This document shows positions 19,993-27,574 of a stretch of 64,000 nt of DNA, one piece after another (the first letter of the stretch is position 1; every line of letters starts with the position of its first letter). The notes below the pieces were generated by a model. That model worked only from the letters and a program-made list of their open reading frames with translations. It was not told where the DNA came from and made no database searches. Where the stretch lies: contig JAJFGF010000054.1 of NCBI GenBank assembly GCA_021776245.1, positions 124,001-188,000 of the forward strand, in the 5' to 3' direction. The stretch is from Hyphococcus sp. (lineage in GTDB: Bacteria > Pseudomonadota > Alphaproteobacteria > Caulobacterales > Parvularculaceae). The translations under genes were made by a program, and so were the position numbers.

Positions 19993-20318
19993 GAAACCAT
20001 CTCCTTGATGACATAAGGGCCGCAAAGGCGGCGGTCGCCCTGGCAACAATCGGCCAGGAGGAAATCGACGAGGTCGCGGATTCCGCCATAATCGGCGGCG
20101 TAGATCACACTGCGCCCGGTTTTGCGTGACAGGATCAGGCCTGCCCGTTCCAGCTCCTTAAGATGGAACGACATGGTCGGCGCGGGCACGCCAAGCGCCT
20201 CGGCAATCTTTCCCGCGGCTTCGCCGGCCGGGCCCGCCTTGACCAGGAGCTTCAAAACCGCGAGACGCGATTGCTGGGAAAGGGCCGAAAACGCGTCAAT
20301 TGCCGTCTTTATTTCCAT
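19989..20318 (-). CDS. arsR: ArsR-family arsenic-responsive repressor
   Basis: About 109 residues, winged-helix dimer. The recognition helix region reads LGVPAPTMSFHLKELERAGLILSRKTGRS. The As(III) site seems to be the C-terminal triad Cys91-Cys92-Cys99 (ADCCQGDRRLCG), the arrangement known from Acidithiobacillus-type ArsR rather than the ELCVCD helix of the E. coli type. ATG 20318 is used. It lies 7 bases downstream of a -10 box and has no ribosome site, so the mRNA is likely leaderless. First gene of arsR-arsI-arsC-acr3. Confidence 0.92.
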   Translation of the reverse strand: MEIKTAIDAFSALSQQSRLAVLKLLVKAGPAGEAAGKIAEALGVPAPTMSFHLKELERAGLILSRKTGRSVIYAADYGGIRDLVDFLLADCCQGDRRLCGPYVIKEMVS

Positions 20319-20354
20319 ATTTCGATAAATATAAAAATATATTGATAATGTCAA
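20319..20354 (-). promoter_or_regulatory. ars operon promoter with overlapping operator-like palindrome
   Basis: On the minus strand TTGACA (20354-20349), a 17-base spacer and TATTTA (20331-20326) form a near-consensus housekeeping promoter. The arsR ATG starts 7 bases after the -10 box, predicting a leaderless message. The spacer and -10 contain the palindrome AATATA-AAAA-TATATT (20328-20343). A repressor bound there would block the polymerase, as expected for autoregulation by ArsR. Confidence 0.65.
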
Positions 20355-20451
20355 GCCTGAACGGCCGGTAAAATTTTATGGATTCTGAAAGAGAATCCTT
20401 GGAAGCATACTCCATCGATGAATTCAGGGGAGCGATAAGAGGCGCCAGAAG

Positions 20452-21032
20452 GTGAAAATAATCGCTATATCGCTATATCGCTATATCGCTGTATGCGGCT
20501 GTGGCGCTTTTCAGCGCCTCAACGGCTTTTGCTGCGACTACCCTTTATACAGATTCCAGCAATTTCGGCTGATGGCCGAATGCGGTCAATGCTGGCAATG
20601 CGGTTGGGGCGCCAAATGGTGTTTCCGCGACGATCCCGACTTTTGGATGGATCGCATTTCAGGTGACCCCGACCTTCACCACCGGCAATATCGCCTTGAA
20701 TCTGACCTCAGTCACCGGGACCGGCACCACTCTTTTCTATGTGGGACGGAGCAACGACGCCGGGTGGTTTACAGCGCTGAACGGTGTCCTGGTCACGCTA
20801 AACCGGCGTCAATATGTTGACGCCCACGGCGGCCCAAACCGCTTTTTGCACCGGTCTCGGCGGTTGCGATGTGTTTGTCGTTCAGGCATGGGGCGGCGGG
20901 CGCAATATTGGCGCTCGACAGCGCTCTCGGGCCAAATCCTGAGCCCTCAGCCTGGGCATTGATGATTCTTTTATCGGCGTTGCCTGGCGTTTGAAGCGGC
21001 AGCGCCCCACAGGGCGTTCGCATCGGCGGTAA
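20452..21032 (+). pseudogene. Decayed PEPxxWA-CTERM secreted protein
   Basis: No single frame is open, but pieces in three frames rebuild one secreted protein. GTG 20452 opens KIIAIS; after the octamer tract the frame shifts to a signal peptide VALFSASTAFAATTLYTDSS. An in-frame TGA (20570-20572) follows, then WPNAVNAGNAVGAPNGVSAT and a strand-rich stretch to about 20800. Another frame gives TGVNMLTPTAAQTAFCTGLG, and a third gives PEPSAWALMI (20938-20967). One missing T then breaks the hydrophobic helix before LKRQRP. The end is the alphaproteobacterial PEPxxWA sorting signal recognised by exosortase-type enzymes. At least three frameshifts and one nonsense codon argue for decay. Confidence 0.7.
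20463..20494 (+). repeat. Octanucleotide tandem repeat (CGCTATAT)
   Basis: Three perfect copies of CGCTATAT and a fourth with one change (CGCTGTAT) lie 11 bases after the putative GTG start of the PEPxxWA gene, inside the signal-peptide coding region. Because 8 is not a multiple of 3, a change in copy number shifts the frame. Losing two copies, or gaining one, joins the start to the signal peptide in frame. Confidence 0.85.
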
Positions 21033-21160
21033 TTACGCCGGCATATGCCTAGGAATATTTAAAAAGCTCGCCGGCCATTACAGATCGACCGAACGCGGTG
21101 ATACTCGCGGCTCTGAAGGCATTCGGCCCCGGACCCAGCGGATTCGAACCCCGGATCTAT

Positions 21161-21850
21161 ATGGCTTACAAAACCCTCAGTGCTGAAAGGGTGATCGACA
21201 CCATCGATACGCTCAGCCTGCGTGTCGTCGAGCGGTTTCCGGATTCCGGTCTTGAGCAGGTTTCCTCTGAACTCGCCGCGACCGCCCGGCGCTGCGCCGC
21301 TGAATCCGACCGGCTTCGAAATCCGGTGATGGCGATCCGGGTGCTGGTCTATTCTATCTGGATCGCAGGCGCTGCGGCTATCGCCTGGCTTGCCGTGGGT
21401 CTTCACTATGAAGGATTGAAACTGGAAGCGACGAGCCTTGTTCAGGTGCTCGAGCCGGCGATGAACCTGGCGGTGCTGATGGGGATTGGCGTTCTTTCTC
21501 TTGGGCGGTTTGAAGAACGCTGGAAGCGGTCAAAAGCGCTAGAATATTTGCACCAGCTAAGATCGATCGCTCATGTCGTCGATATGCATCAATTGACCAA
21601 GGATCCCTATCGAAGCGCACTGCCCGCCACCGCCTCATCGCCCAAGGTAATCCTTAATGGCGCATTGCTGGAGCGCTACCTTGATTATTGCTCTGAAATG
21701 CTCTCGCTCACCGGCAAGCTCGCCGCACTATTTGCGCAAAGCTGTAAAGATCCCGAAGTTGCGGCCGGCGCTAGCGACGTGGAACAGCTCACGACAGCCT
21801 TGTCGCGCAAAATCTGGCAGAAAATCATGGCCTTCAGCCGGTTTGAGTGA
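21161..21850 (+). CDS. Two-helix membrane protein of unknown function
   Basis: About 229 residues from ATG 21161 (an in-frame GTG at 21098 would add 21 unconvincing residues). An N-terminal helical cytoplasmic part of about 65 residues precedes two membrane helices (~70-92, VLVYSIWIAGAAAIAWLAVG, and ~105-125, LEPAMNLAVLMGIGVLSLG). A long soluble C-terminal helical domain follows (EERWKRSKALEYLHQLRSIA). Looks like a conserved hypothetical, no family I can name. It lies between the pseudogene and the repeat-rich stretch. Confidence 0.6.
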   Translation: MAYKTLSAERVIDTIDTLSLRVVERFPDSGLEQVSSELAATARRCAAESDRLRNPVMAIRVLVYSIWIAGAAAIAWLAVGLHYEGLKLEATSLVQVLEPAMNLAVLMGIGVLSLGRFEERWKRSKALEYLHQLRSIAHVVDMHQLTKDPYRSALPATASSPKVILNGALLERYLDYCSEMLSLTGKLAALFAQSCKDPEVAAGASDVEQLTTALSRKIWQKIMAFSRFE

Positions 21851-21895
21851 CGCGCGCCAGCGCCGCAGGCGCACCGCCGCGACCCGAAAAAGCTA

Positions 21896-21943
21896 GCGCA
21901 TTTCCGGAAAAGTGTGACGCGGTTTTCCGATAAGAAATGCGCA
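21896..21943. repeat. Extragenic palindrome, alphaproteobacterial REP-like element
   Basis: Inverted repeat with outer arms GCGCATTTC / GAAATGCGC and inner arms GGAAAA / TTTTCC around GTGTGACGCGG. This layout (AAAAGTGTGACGCGGTTTT core between arms) resembles the dispersed intergenic palindromes of rhizobial and related genomes. It follows the two-helix protein gene and could also act as a transcript-stabilising or terminating hairpin. Confidence 0.6.
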
Positions 21944-21965
21944 TAGATATTAATCCTGGGCGTTT

Positions 21966-22057
21966 CCCGCGCGCGAAGGCGCGCTAACCAATATCTTGAC
22001 CGCGTTCGCGGCCCGCGCGCGAAGGCGCGCTAACCAATATCTTGACCGCGTTCGCGG
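21966..22057 (+). repeat. Tandem duplication of a 46 bp unit carrying two hairpins
   Basis: Two adjacent copies, 21966-22011 and 22012-22057, essentially identical. Each has a GCGCGC-GAAG-GCGCGC hairpin, the spacer TAACCAATATCTT, and a second hairpin GACCGCG-TT-CGCGG(T/C)C. The unit looks like a palindromic extragenic element that was duplicated in tandem. Confidence 0.8.
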
Positions 22058-22116
22058 TCGGGAGCGATAAACCGGGAGCCACTTTATCTCGGAAACGCCC
22101 TAAGGTCTGTGGACAA

Positions 22117-22503
22117 TTACCGCAGAGCGATAAGAGTAGCGGCGATATTCCATGTGGCGCGGTAGCTTGTGTCAGTTTTGTCGTATCGGGTATTCACGCC
22201 GCGAAATTCCTTGATCTTGCTGAAGTAGTTTTCGACGAGATGACGCCATTTATACATTTCCTCGTCATGGGGAATGTGTGTTTTTCGATTACGCTTGGCT
22301 GGAATAATGGCTTTTGCGCTGCGCGCCGCCAAGTCTTGACGTAGATGGTCGGCGTCGAATGCTTTGTCGCCGAGGAATGCGTCAAAGGTCAGACCTTCGA
22401 TCAAAGCCGGCGCGCCAACAATTTCGCTGCGCTGGCCTGGAAGCAGGGAGAAGCGCACGAGATTGCCCAAAGCATCCGTCAGCGCGAGGACTTTCGTCGT
22501 CAA
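22117..22503 (-). CDS. IS5/IS427-type transposase, second frame (OrfB)
   Basis: 128 codons holding the rest of the DDE domain: LGNLVRFSLLPGQRSE, the second aspartate in FLGDKAFDADHLR and the glutamate in RHLVENYFSKIKEFRGV, with the conserved arginine-rich TRYDKTDTSYRA tail. It is expected to be made only as a fusion with OrfA after a -1 frameshift. The stop lies at the edge of the left inverted repeat. Confidence 0.88.
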   Translation of the reverse strand: MTTKVLALTDALGNLVRFSLLPGQRSEIVGAPALIEGLTFDAFLGDKAFDADHLRQDLAARSAKAIIPAKRNRKTHIPHDEEMYKWRHLVENYFSKIKEFRGVNTRYDKTDTSYRATWNIAATLIALR

Positions 22504-22874
22504 GCCGCCTTTCGAGCGCCCGATGGCCTGATTTTGAGTCCCCCTTTTGCGCCGCTTGCCTTCTGGTGCACGCTGACAATTGTTCCATCGATGAGGACAT
22601 ATTCAAAGTCTGGATCACCAGACACAGCCTCGAAAATACGATCAAACACGCCCCCTTGAGCCCACCGGCGAAAGCGTCTGAAAACACTGTTCCATTCACC
22701 AAATCCCGGCGGCAAATCACGCCACGGACCCCCAACGCGAACCCGCCACAAAACAGCTTCCAGAAATAGCCGGTTGTTCTTTGCCGTCACCCCGCGGCTG
22801 CGAGACGTGCCCGGAAGCAACGGCTCTATAATAGACCAACTCGCATCACTGATGACAAATCGTTTCCGGCGCAT
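22500..22874 (-). CDS. IS5/IS427-type transposase, first frame (OrfA)
   Basis: 124 codons. DUF4096-like N-terminus (FVISDASWSIIEPLLPG, then GGPWRDLPPGFGEWNSVFRR) and the first catalytic aspartate in VLIDGTIVSVHQKASGAKGG. Near the end the mRNA has a slippery run AAAAGGGGG (complement of 22541-22549). Slipping back one base there turns the OrfA tail into QNQAIGRSKGGLTTK, the normal family continuation, and enters OrfB. Confidence 0.88.
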   Translation of the reverse strand: MRRKRFVISDASWSIIEPLLPGTSRSRGVTAKNNRLFLEAVLWRVRVGGPWRDLPPGFGEWNSVFRRFRRWAQGGVFDRIFEAVSGDPDFEYVLIDGTIVSVHQKASGAKGGLKIRPSGARKAA

Positions 22875-22943
22875 ACAAACCTCCTCAAAAGAAAGCTTGA
22901 ATCACTTTTTGTTCGCCAAGGGAATCCTTATTGTCCACAGACC

Positions 22944-24812
22944 TTAGGACGCTTTTGCATCCGCGATATGTTGATCGACCAACCGCTCCAATACGGGCAG
23001 CGGTACGGCGCCGTTCTGCAGGACTACGTCATGAAATGCGCGAATGTCAAAATCAGATCCAAGCGCCTCTTCGACCCTGGCGCGCAGCTCCTGTATCTTC
23101 AGCATACCAATCTTATAACCAAGCGCCTGGCCCGGCCGCGCAATATAGCGTTCAATTTCTGTCGTCGCGTCACCAACCGAAAGCGGCGTGTTTTGCAGGA
23201 AATAGTCTATCGCTTCTTCGCGCGTCCAGCGCTTGGTGTGAAGGCCCGTGTCAACCACAAGGCGCACCGCGCGCCAGATTTCGTTCTGCAGCCGGCCAAG
23301 GTCTTCAAATGGATCAGCGTAAAATCCCATTTCCCTGGCAAGACCTTCTGCATAGAGCGCCCAGCCTTCGACAAAGGCGCCATAACCGCCATATTTGCGA
23401 AAGCTCGGTAAGCCAGTCATTTCCTGCTGCAGGGCAAGTTGGAAATGATGGCCCGGTACGCTCTCATGATAGCCGATGGCTGTGTGCACATATTTTTGCA
23501 CGGCCGTCATATCGCGAAGATTGGTGTAATAAACACCCGGCCGCGATCCATCTGCGGACGGTGAATTATAAAATGCGATGCCGGCGGTGTTTTCGCGAAA
23601 CGGTTCGACCCGGCGCACGTCAAGCTCCGCTTTGGGCAGCAAATTGAAATAAGTATCAACCTTGGCGTAAATCCCGGCGACCAGCCCGCGCTGGCGCTCC
23701 AGAAACGCTTCTCGTCCCGCATCATTGTTTGGGAAATAATTATTGGGATCATTGCGGACAAAATCAAAAAACTCATTCAGCGTTCCGTCAAAACCGACCT
23801 GGGCTTTGATCTTTTCCATTTCGCCTTGAATGCGCGCGACCTCGCTAAGGCCGAGGTCGTGAATTTCATCAGCAGTCAGATCAAGCGTTGTATAGTGTGC
23901 AACGCGGTTTTCGTAATAAGCTTTGCCATTAGCGTGTTCCCAGACCCCATCATTGCCGTCAGCCTGCGCTTCGGCGGCCGCGACGGACGCGGCGAATTTC
24001 TCATATCCATTTTTCCAGGGCCCGGTTAGCGCCGCTGCGCCGCGCGCCAATAAAGCGTCCTTTTCATCCTGCATGATGTCGAGCGCCTCAACTTTTTCGC
24101 GAAAATCACCATAGACTGCATTTTCATCGCCATCATCAAATGGCGCGCCGCTAATCAGATTGCCGAGGTCGCTGAGAATTTTTGGATAAACAAAAACCGG
24201 CGCTAAAACGCCGCTTTGCGTCTGGCTATCCAAACGTTCAGCAAGCGTTGAAAGCACGCCTTCGGCTTTTTCCAGTCGCGATATGTACGCCTCAGCGTCG
24301 GCAGCATTGTCTACTGCGTGAAGGTTTTGCAATGCCACCGGCAGGTAGAGCGCATAGCTGTCCGTATGGTGAGCGACATATTGATTGTTGCGGAACGCAA
24401 AATTCCGGATCGCCTGTTCGGTCTGGTAGACAAAAATATCATAGCTGACCTGCGTTTCGCGGCTGAGTGCGGTATAGTCAAACTCATCTGCAAGCCGCGC
24501 GAGATCTTCCTCGCGGCGCCGGTTTTCCGCATTCGCCGCTGCGTCGCCTGCGTCATCCCAAAGTCCATAATTATCTGTTTTGCGGCCTAGATCGGCCTCA
24601 AATAGCGGGCTTAACGCAACTTCACGTTCAAAGACCTCTTCAAAAAAAGCCGTCAGCCTTTCGTCCTCGGAAACATTTTCGGCCGTATCAACCGCCGCTT
24701 GATTGGGGGCTTCTGCTGTTGGGGCGGAATTGGGCTGACCGCAGGCGGCAAGCGACAGCGCTGCAGCACAAAATGCAGCGGAATTCAAAAAAGTTCTCTT
24801 ACTGGAAAGCAT
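22944..24812 (-). CDS. DUF885-family lipoprotein, putative metallopeptidase
   Basis: About 622 residues. A lipoprotein signal (ALSLAAC) predicts envelope location. The DUF885 family is a gluzincin-like metallopeptidase group. Here the motif GYHESVPGHHFQLALQQE (HExxxGH) and the downstream EGWALYAEGLARE are clear. ATG 24812 follows GGGAGA with good spacing and starts the signal, whereas ATG 24836 does not. The stop codon is formed at the junction with the insertion sequence: TA plus the first A of the element gives TAA where the original would have read TAG. The protein is therefore unchanged. Confidence 0.88.
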   Translation of the reverse strand: MLSSKRTFLNSAAFCAAALSLAACGQPNSAPTAEAPNQAAVDTAENVSEDERLTAFFEEVFEREVALSPLFEADLGRKTDNYGLWDDAGDAAANAENRRREEDLARLADEFDYTALSRETQVSYDIFVYQTEQAIRNFAFRNNQYVAHHTDSYALYLPVALQNLHAVDNAADAEAYISRLEKAEGVLSTLAERLDSQTQSGVLAPVFVYPKILSDLGNLISGAPFDDGDENAVYGDFREKVEALDIMQDEKDALLARGAAALTGPWKNGYEKFAASVAAAEAQADGNDGVWEHANGKAYYENRVAHYTTLDLTADEIHDLGLSEVARIQGEMEKIKAQVGFDGTLNEFFDFVRNDPNNYFPNNDAGREAFLERQRGLVAGIYAKVDTYFNLLPKAELDVRRVEPFRENTAGIAFYNSPSADGSRPGVYYTNLRDMTAVQKYVHTAIGYHESVPGHHFQLALQQEMTGLPSFRKYGGYGAFVEGWALYAEGLAREMGFYADPFEDLGRLQNEIWRAVRLVVDTGLHTKRWTREEAIDYFLQNTPLSVGDATTEIERYIARPGQALGYKIGMLKIQELRARVEEALGSDFDIRAFHDVVLQNGAVPLPVLERLVDQHIADAKAS

Positions 24813-24977
24813 CGGACCAATCTCCCGTGACATCAATTTCGCGGGACTATGATTGCGGCTCGTTTTGTTGGCAAGCCTTGCTGCGGTGAACCGTTTTATT
24901 GTCCGGACGTTATATTGAAGGTGCGTTGGTTGAATGTTGGCGTGCCAACAAGCGAAACGGTTGATGCATTGAGACTA

Positions 24978-25022
24978 AAAGAAAAATCCCCGCCAATCCG
25001 AGAAAAAGCTCGCGGGCGGGCC
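24978..25022 (-). terminator. Intrinsic terminator after sdhB
   Basis: On the minus strand a GC-rich stem (GGCCCGCCCG.. / ..GGCGGGG) with an inner CGAG/CTCG stem is followed by ATTTTTCTTTTAG. Placed about 35 bases after the sdhB stop. Confidence 0.7.
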
Positions 25023-25055
25023 TAAATATTCCGACAGATTCGCCATGGTCGGTGA

Positions 25056-25871
25056 TTATCCTGCAGACGTTTTGTCTTTAGGGCGGCTCACCATCATTTT
25101 CTTGATCTCGACGATCGCTTTCGCGGGGTTCAGATGTTTAGGACAAACCTGTGCGCAATTCATGATTGTATGGCAGCGGTACAGTTTGAAATCATCTTCG
25201 ATCTTGTCGAGGCGTTCATTTGTATACTGATCACGGCTGTCGGAAAGCCAGCGCTGAGCCTGCAAGAGCGCCGCCGGCCCGAGATATTCTTCCTTTCCGT
25301 CCTTGTCGCCGTTCCACCAATAGGATGGACATGAAGTCGAGCAACAGGCGCAGAGGATGCACTCATAAAGCCCGTCCAGTTTGGCGCGGTCTTCCTGGCT
25401 TTGCCGCCATTCGTCGGTTGGCTCGTCATCTTTCGCCTTCAGGAACGGTTCAATATAGGCGTGTTGCTTATAGAAATTCGTCAAATCGGTTACGAGGTCC
25501 TTCATCACCGGCTGATGCGGCAGGGGATAGATGCTGATATCGCCTGAACCCAGTTCATCCATGCCCTTGGTGCAGGCAAGCGTGTTGGCGCCATTGATAT
25601 TCATGGCGCAGGATCCGCAAACGCCCTCGCGGCAGGAGCGCCGGAACGCCAAAGTTGCATCGGTCTCGTTTTTGATCTTGATGAGGGCGTCAAGCACCAT
25701 TGAGACATTCGAGATATCGACTTCATATTTGTCGACTCGCGGATTATCGGGCGTATCGGGATCGTAGCGATAGATCTTGAACGTCCGGGTTTCGCCGCCG
25801 CCTTCCTTTGCGCTATAAGTCTTGCCGTTTTTTGCGATCCTGGAGTTTTTGGGCAGGGTCAGCTCAACCAT
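25056..25871 (-). CDS. sdhB: Succinate dehydrogenase iron-sulfur subunit
   Basis: About 271 residues of complex II. The start [12 protein letters not shown] is the standard alphaproteobacterial N-terminus, so the upstream in-frame ATG at 25934 is rejected. The 2Fe-2S cysteines are in [21 protein letters not shown]. The 4Fe-4S and 3Fe-4S clusters use [16 protein letters not shown] and [17 protein letters not shown]. It carries electrons from the FAD of SdhA to quinone. It is detached from sdhCDA by about 2.8 kb that includes an opposite-strand gene, so it needs its own promoter. Confidence 0.97.
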   Translation of the reverse strand: MVELTLPKNSRIAKNGKTYSAKEGGGETRTFKIYRYDPDTPDNPRVDKYEVDISNVSMVLDALIKIKNETDATLAFRRSCREGVCGSCAMNINGANTLACTKGMDELGSGDISIYPLPHQPVMKDLVTDLTNFYKQHAYIEPFLKAKDDEPTDEWRQSQEDRAKLDGLYECILCACCSTSCPSYWWNGDKDGKEEYLGPAALLQAQRWLSDSRDQYTNERLDKIEDDFKLYRCHTIMNCAQVCPKHLNPAKAIVEIKKMMVSRPKDKTSAG

Positions 25872-26106
25872 GTGCCGGGGTTCTCTTTCTCGTTGTGCCA
25901 GCGCGGGCCTCAATTGACTCTTGCGATCGGGCATGTGCTGCGATTATTCCAGTGAAGGGCGCCTAATCTTCAGATTTCACGCAAAAATATATCAGAGCCC
26001 GCAGACCGGACCAATCAATTAATACCCAAATCTCGAAAATTGATAATCGGGCTCACAAGCGCCGATACGCGGAAGGAAGACCGCGATAGATAAATCCGAC
26101 GGGGGC

Positions 26107-26532
26107 TTATTCCGCTGGCGTCCATATCCGGGTCTGGCAAATCGGTCCGAGACAACCTTTGACTTCCAGCGTGCCGTCGTCGCGCCGACGCAATTTCGAT
26201 CCATAAGTGGTGCCGGTCTCGGGGTCGTAGATCTTGCCCTTTTTCCACTGATCTTTTTTGGCCTTAAAGCCGCCGAGAACAACGAGGGCCAATAACGGGC
26301 GATCACGCAGCGCGGCGTCAGGGTTTTCCGCGTCACGGAGGAGCTCGGGCGCCGGATCATCGATCCATACGACGCTGCCGCAGGGCGTTGCATTGCCGCA
26401 ATCGATGATTTCAACCTTTGAGTTTCCGCCATTGGTCAGCCACACCCCATAGACATTGAGCCGGGCGGTGTTCGAGGCCATGGCCGGAAATGCGGTTAAG
26501 GAAACCAGGGCGACAGACAAGAAGATACGCAT
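26107..26532 (-). CDS. DUF2147 secreted protein
   Basis: About 141 residues with a signal peptide (FLSVALVSLTAFPAMA). DUF2147 features: YGVWLTNGGNSKVEIIDCG, CGSVVWIDDP, the GKIYDPETGTTYGSKLRR block and CLGPICQTRIWTPAE at the end. A small periplasmic beta-barrel-like domain, function unknown. It starts 1 base after the stop of the crotonase gene, so they are one transcript. Confidence 0.87.
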   Translation of the reverse strand: MRIFLSVALVSLTAFPAMASNTARLNVYGVWLTNGGNSKVEIIDCGNATPCGSVVWIDDPAPELLRDAENPDAALRDRPLLALVVLGGFKAKKDQWKKGKIYDPETGTTYGSKLRRRDDGTLEVKGCLGPICQTRIWTPAE

Positions 26533-26533
26533 T

Positions 26534-27370
26534 TTACAGGCCTCGTTTTATAGGCTTCAGTTCTGGAAAGTTTGGCGCACGCTTTTCGGATTTCGCAATA
26601 TAGCTTTCCTTGATGGTGTTGGTGCTTAGCATCCCCGCATTCCATACGCCAATATAGTCAAGCGCGTCGGCGGTAGAATGATCACGAGCGTAATTAATCA
26701 TGCGTTTGCAACCGGTTACGGCCAGCGGCGAATTAAAGGCGATTTTTTCGGCAATTTTCATGACCCCGTCAAGCAGCGCTTCATGGCTGTCGAAAACCTC
26801 ATTCACGAGGCCGATTTCCTTGGCTTTCGCCGCTGGAAGCCGCTCGGCCGTATAGGACATTTGCCGTGCCCAGCCCTCGGGGATGATCTTTGCGAGGCGT
26901 GGGAAAGTGCCCACATCCGCAGTCATGCCGATCGCTGTTTCCTGCACGCAGAAAAACGCGTCAGCGCTGGCGTAACGACAATCGCATGCAGTTGAAAGGT
27001 CGACGCCCGCGCCGACGGCGCCGCCCTGAATGGCCGCGAGCACAGGCTGGCGCGCGTTTTCAAGGACGGAAAATGTTTCCTGTAGTCCGCTCAAATGATG
27101 GCGAAACGCTTCTGCGTTGATCTCCGGATTCTCGGCAGGCGCATCAAGCGGCCCCGTCATAAAAACAGAAATATCCATCCCGGCGGTGAAATGTTTTCCT
27201 TCCGCAGACAGAACAATTACCCGGGCTTTGGCGTTAGCGGAAATATCATTTACGGCTTCGGGAAGTTCACGCCAGAATTCCGGCGTGAAGGAGTTGAATT
27301 TGTCGGGCCGGGAAAACCGCAAATGAGCAATCCCGTCGGCGATATCGAGGTTAAAACAACTATATTCCAT
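26534..27370 (-). CDS. Enoyl-CoA hydratase/isomerase family, dienoyl-CoA isomerase-like
   Basis: About 278 residues of the crotonase fold. The oxyanion-hole segments are GKHFTAGMDISVF and AIQGGAVGAGVDLSTACDCRYAS. The stretch QETAIGMTADVGTFPRLAKIIP has the glutamate and aspartate spacing of delta(3,5)-delta(2,4)-dienoyl-CoA isomerase (ECH1), which shifts double bonds during breakdown of unsaturated fatty acids, rather than that of a hydratase. ATG 27370 follows AGAGGAAG. An upstream in-frame codon at 27409 is less likely. Leads a two-gene unit with the DUF2147 protein. Confidence 0.85.
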   Translation of the reverse strand: MEYSCFNLDIADGIAHLRFSRPDKFNSFTPEFWRELPEAVNDISANAKARVIVLSAEGKHFTAGMDISVFMTGPLDAPAENPEINAEAFRHHLSGLQETFSVLENARQPVLAAIQGGAVGAGVDLSTACDCRYASADAFFCVQETAIGMTADVGTFPRLAKIIPEGWARQMSYTAERLPAAKAKEIGLVNEVFDSHEALLDGVMKIAEKIAFNSPLAVTGCKRMINYARDHSTADALDYIGVWNAGMLSTNTIKESYIAKSEKRAPNFPELKPIKRGL

Positions 27371-27574
27371 ATCTTCCTCTGCGCATGGGCCGGATTCTGC
27401 GATGGGCAATTTTTGTGATACACTAGCCCCGGTTTGTGGGAATTGGCAGCTGACTTTGCAGTATCGGGGCGGGAATGAGGAGAGCGGCGGTTTTGGCGCC
27501 CTTTGTGCTTGGTTGCATGCGCCGCCTGTGTTTCCCGCGGGCCGGATGTTGTGTCAGTTAGTCAGGGCGCCTTG

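Larger units (their letters stand above)
22103..22944 (-). mobile_element. IS5-family (IS427-like) insertion sequence, complete
   Basis: 842 bp. The perfect terminal inverted repeats begin AGGTCTGTGGACAAT (22103-22117 and complement 22930-22944). The flanking TA at 22101-22102 and 22945-22946 is the target duplication, and the rebuilt empty site is CCTAGG, matching the CTAG preference of this group. Two overlapping transposase frames are joined by a likely -1 slip. Ends and frames look intact, so it may be active. Confidence 0.9.

Noticed and set aside
21140-21165. T-arm-like sequence (GGTTCGAATCC on the minus strand), possible tRNA
   Set aside because: The T-stem does not pair (only two G-C pairs) and no acceptor, D or anticodon arms follow.
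22314-22769. Plus-strand frames inside the insertion sequence
   Set aside because: They are antisense to the transposase frames.
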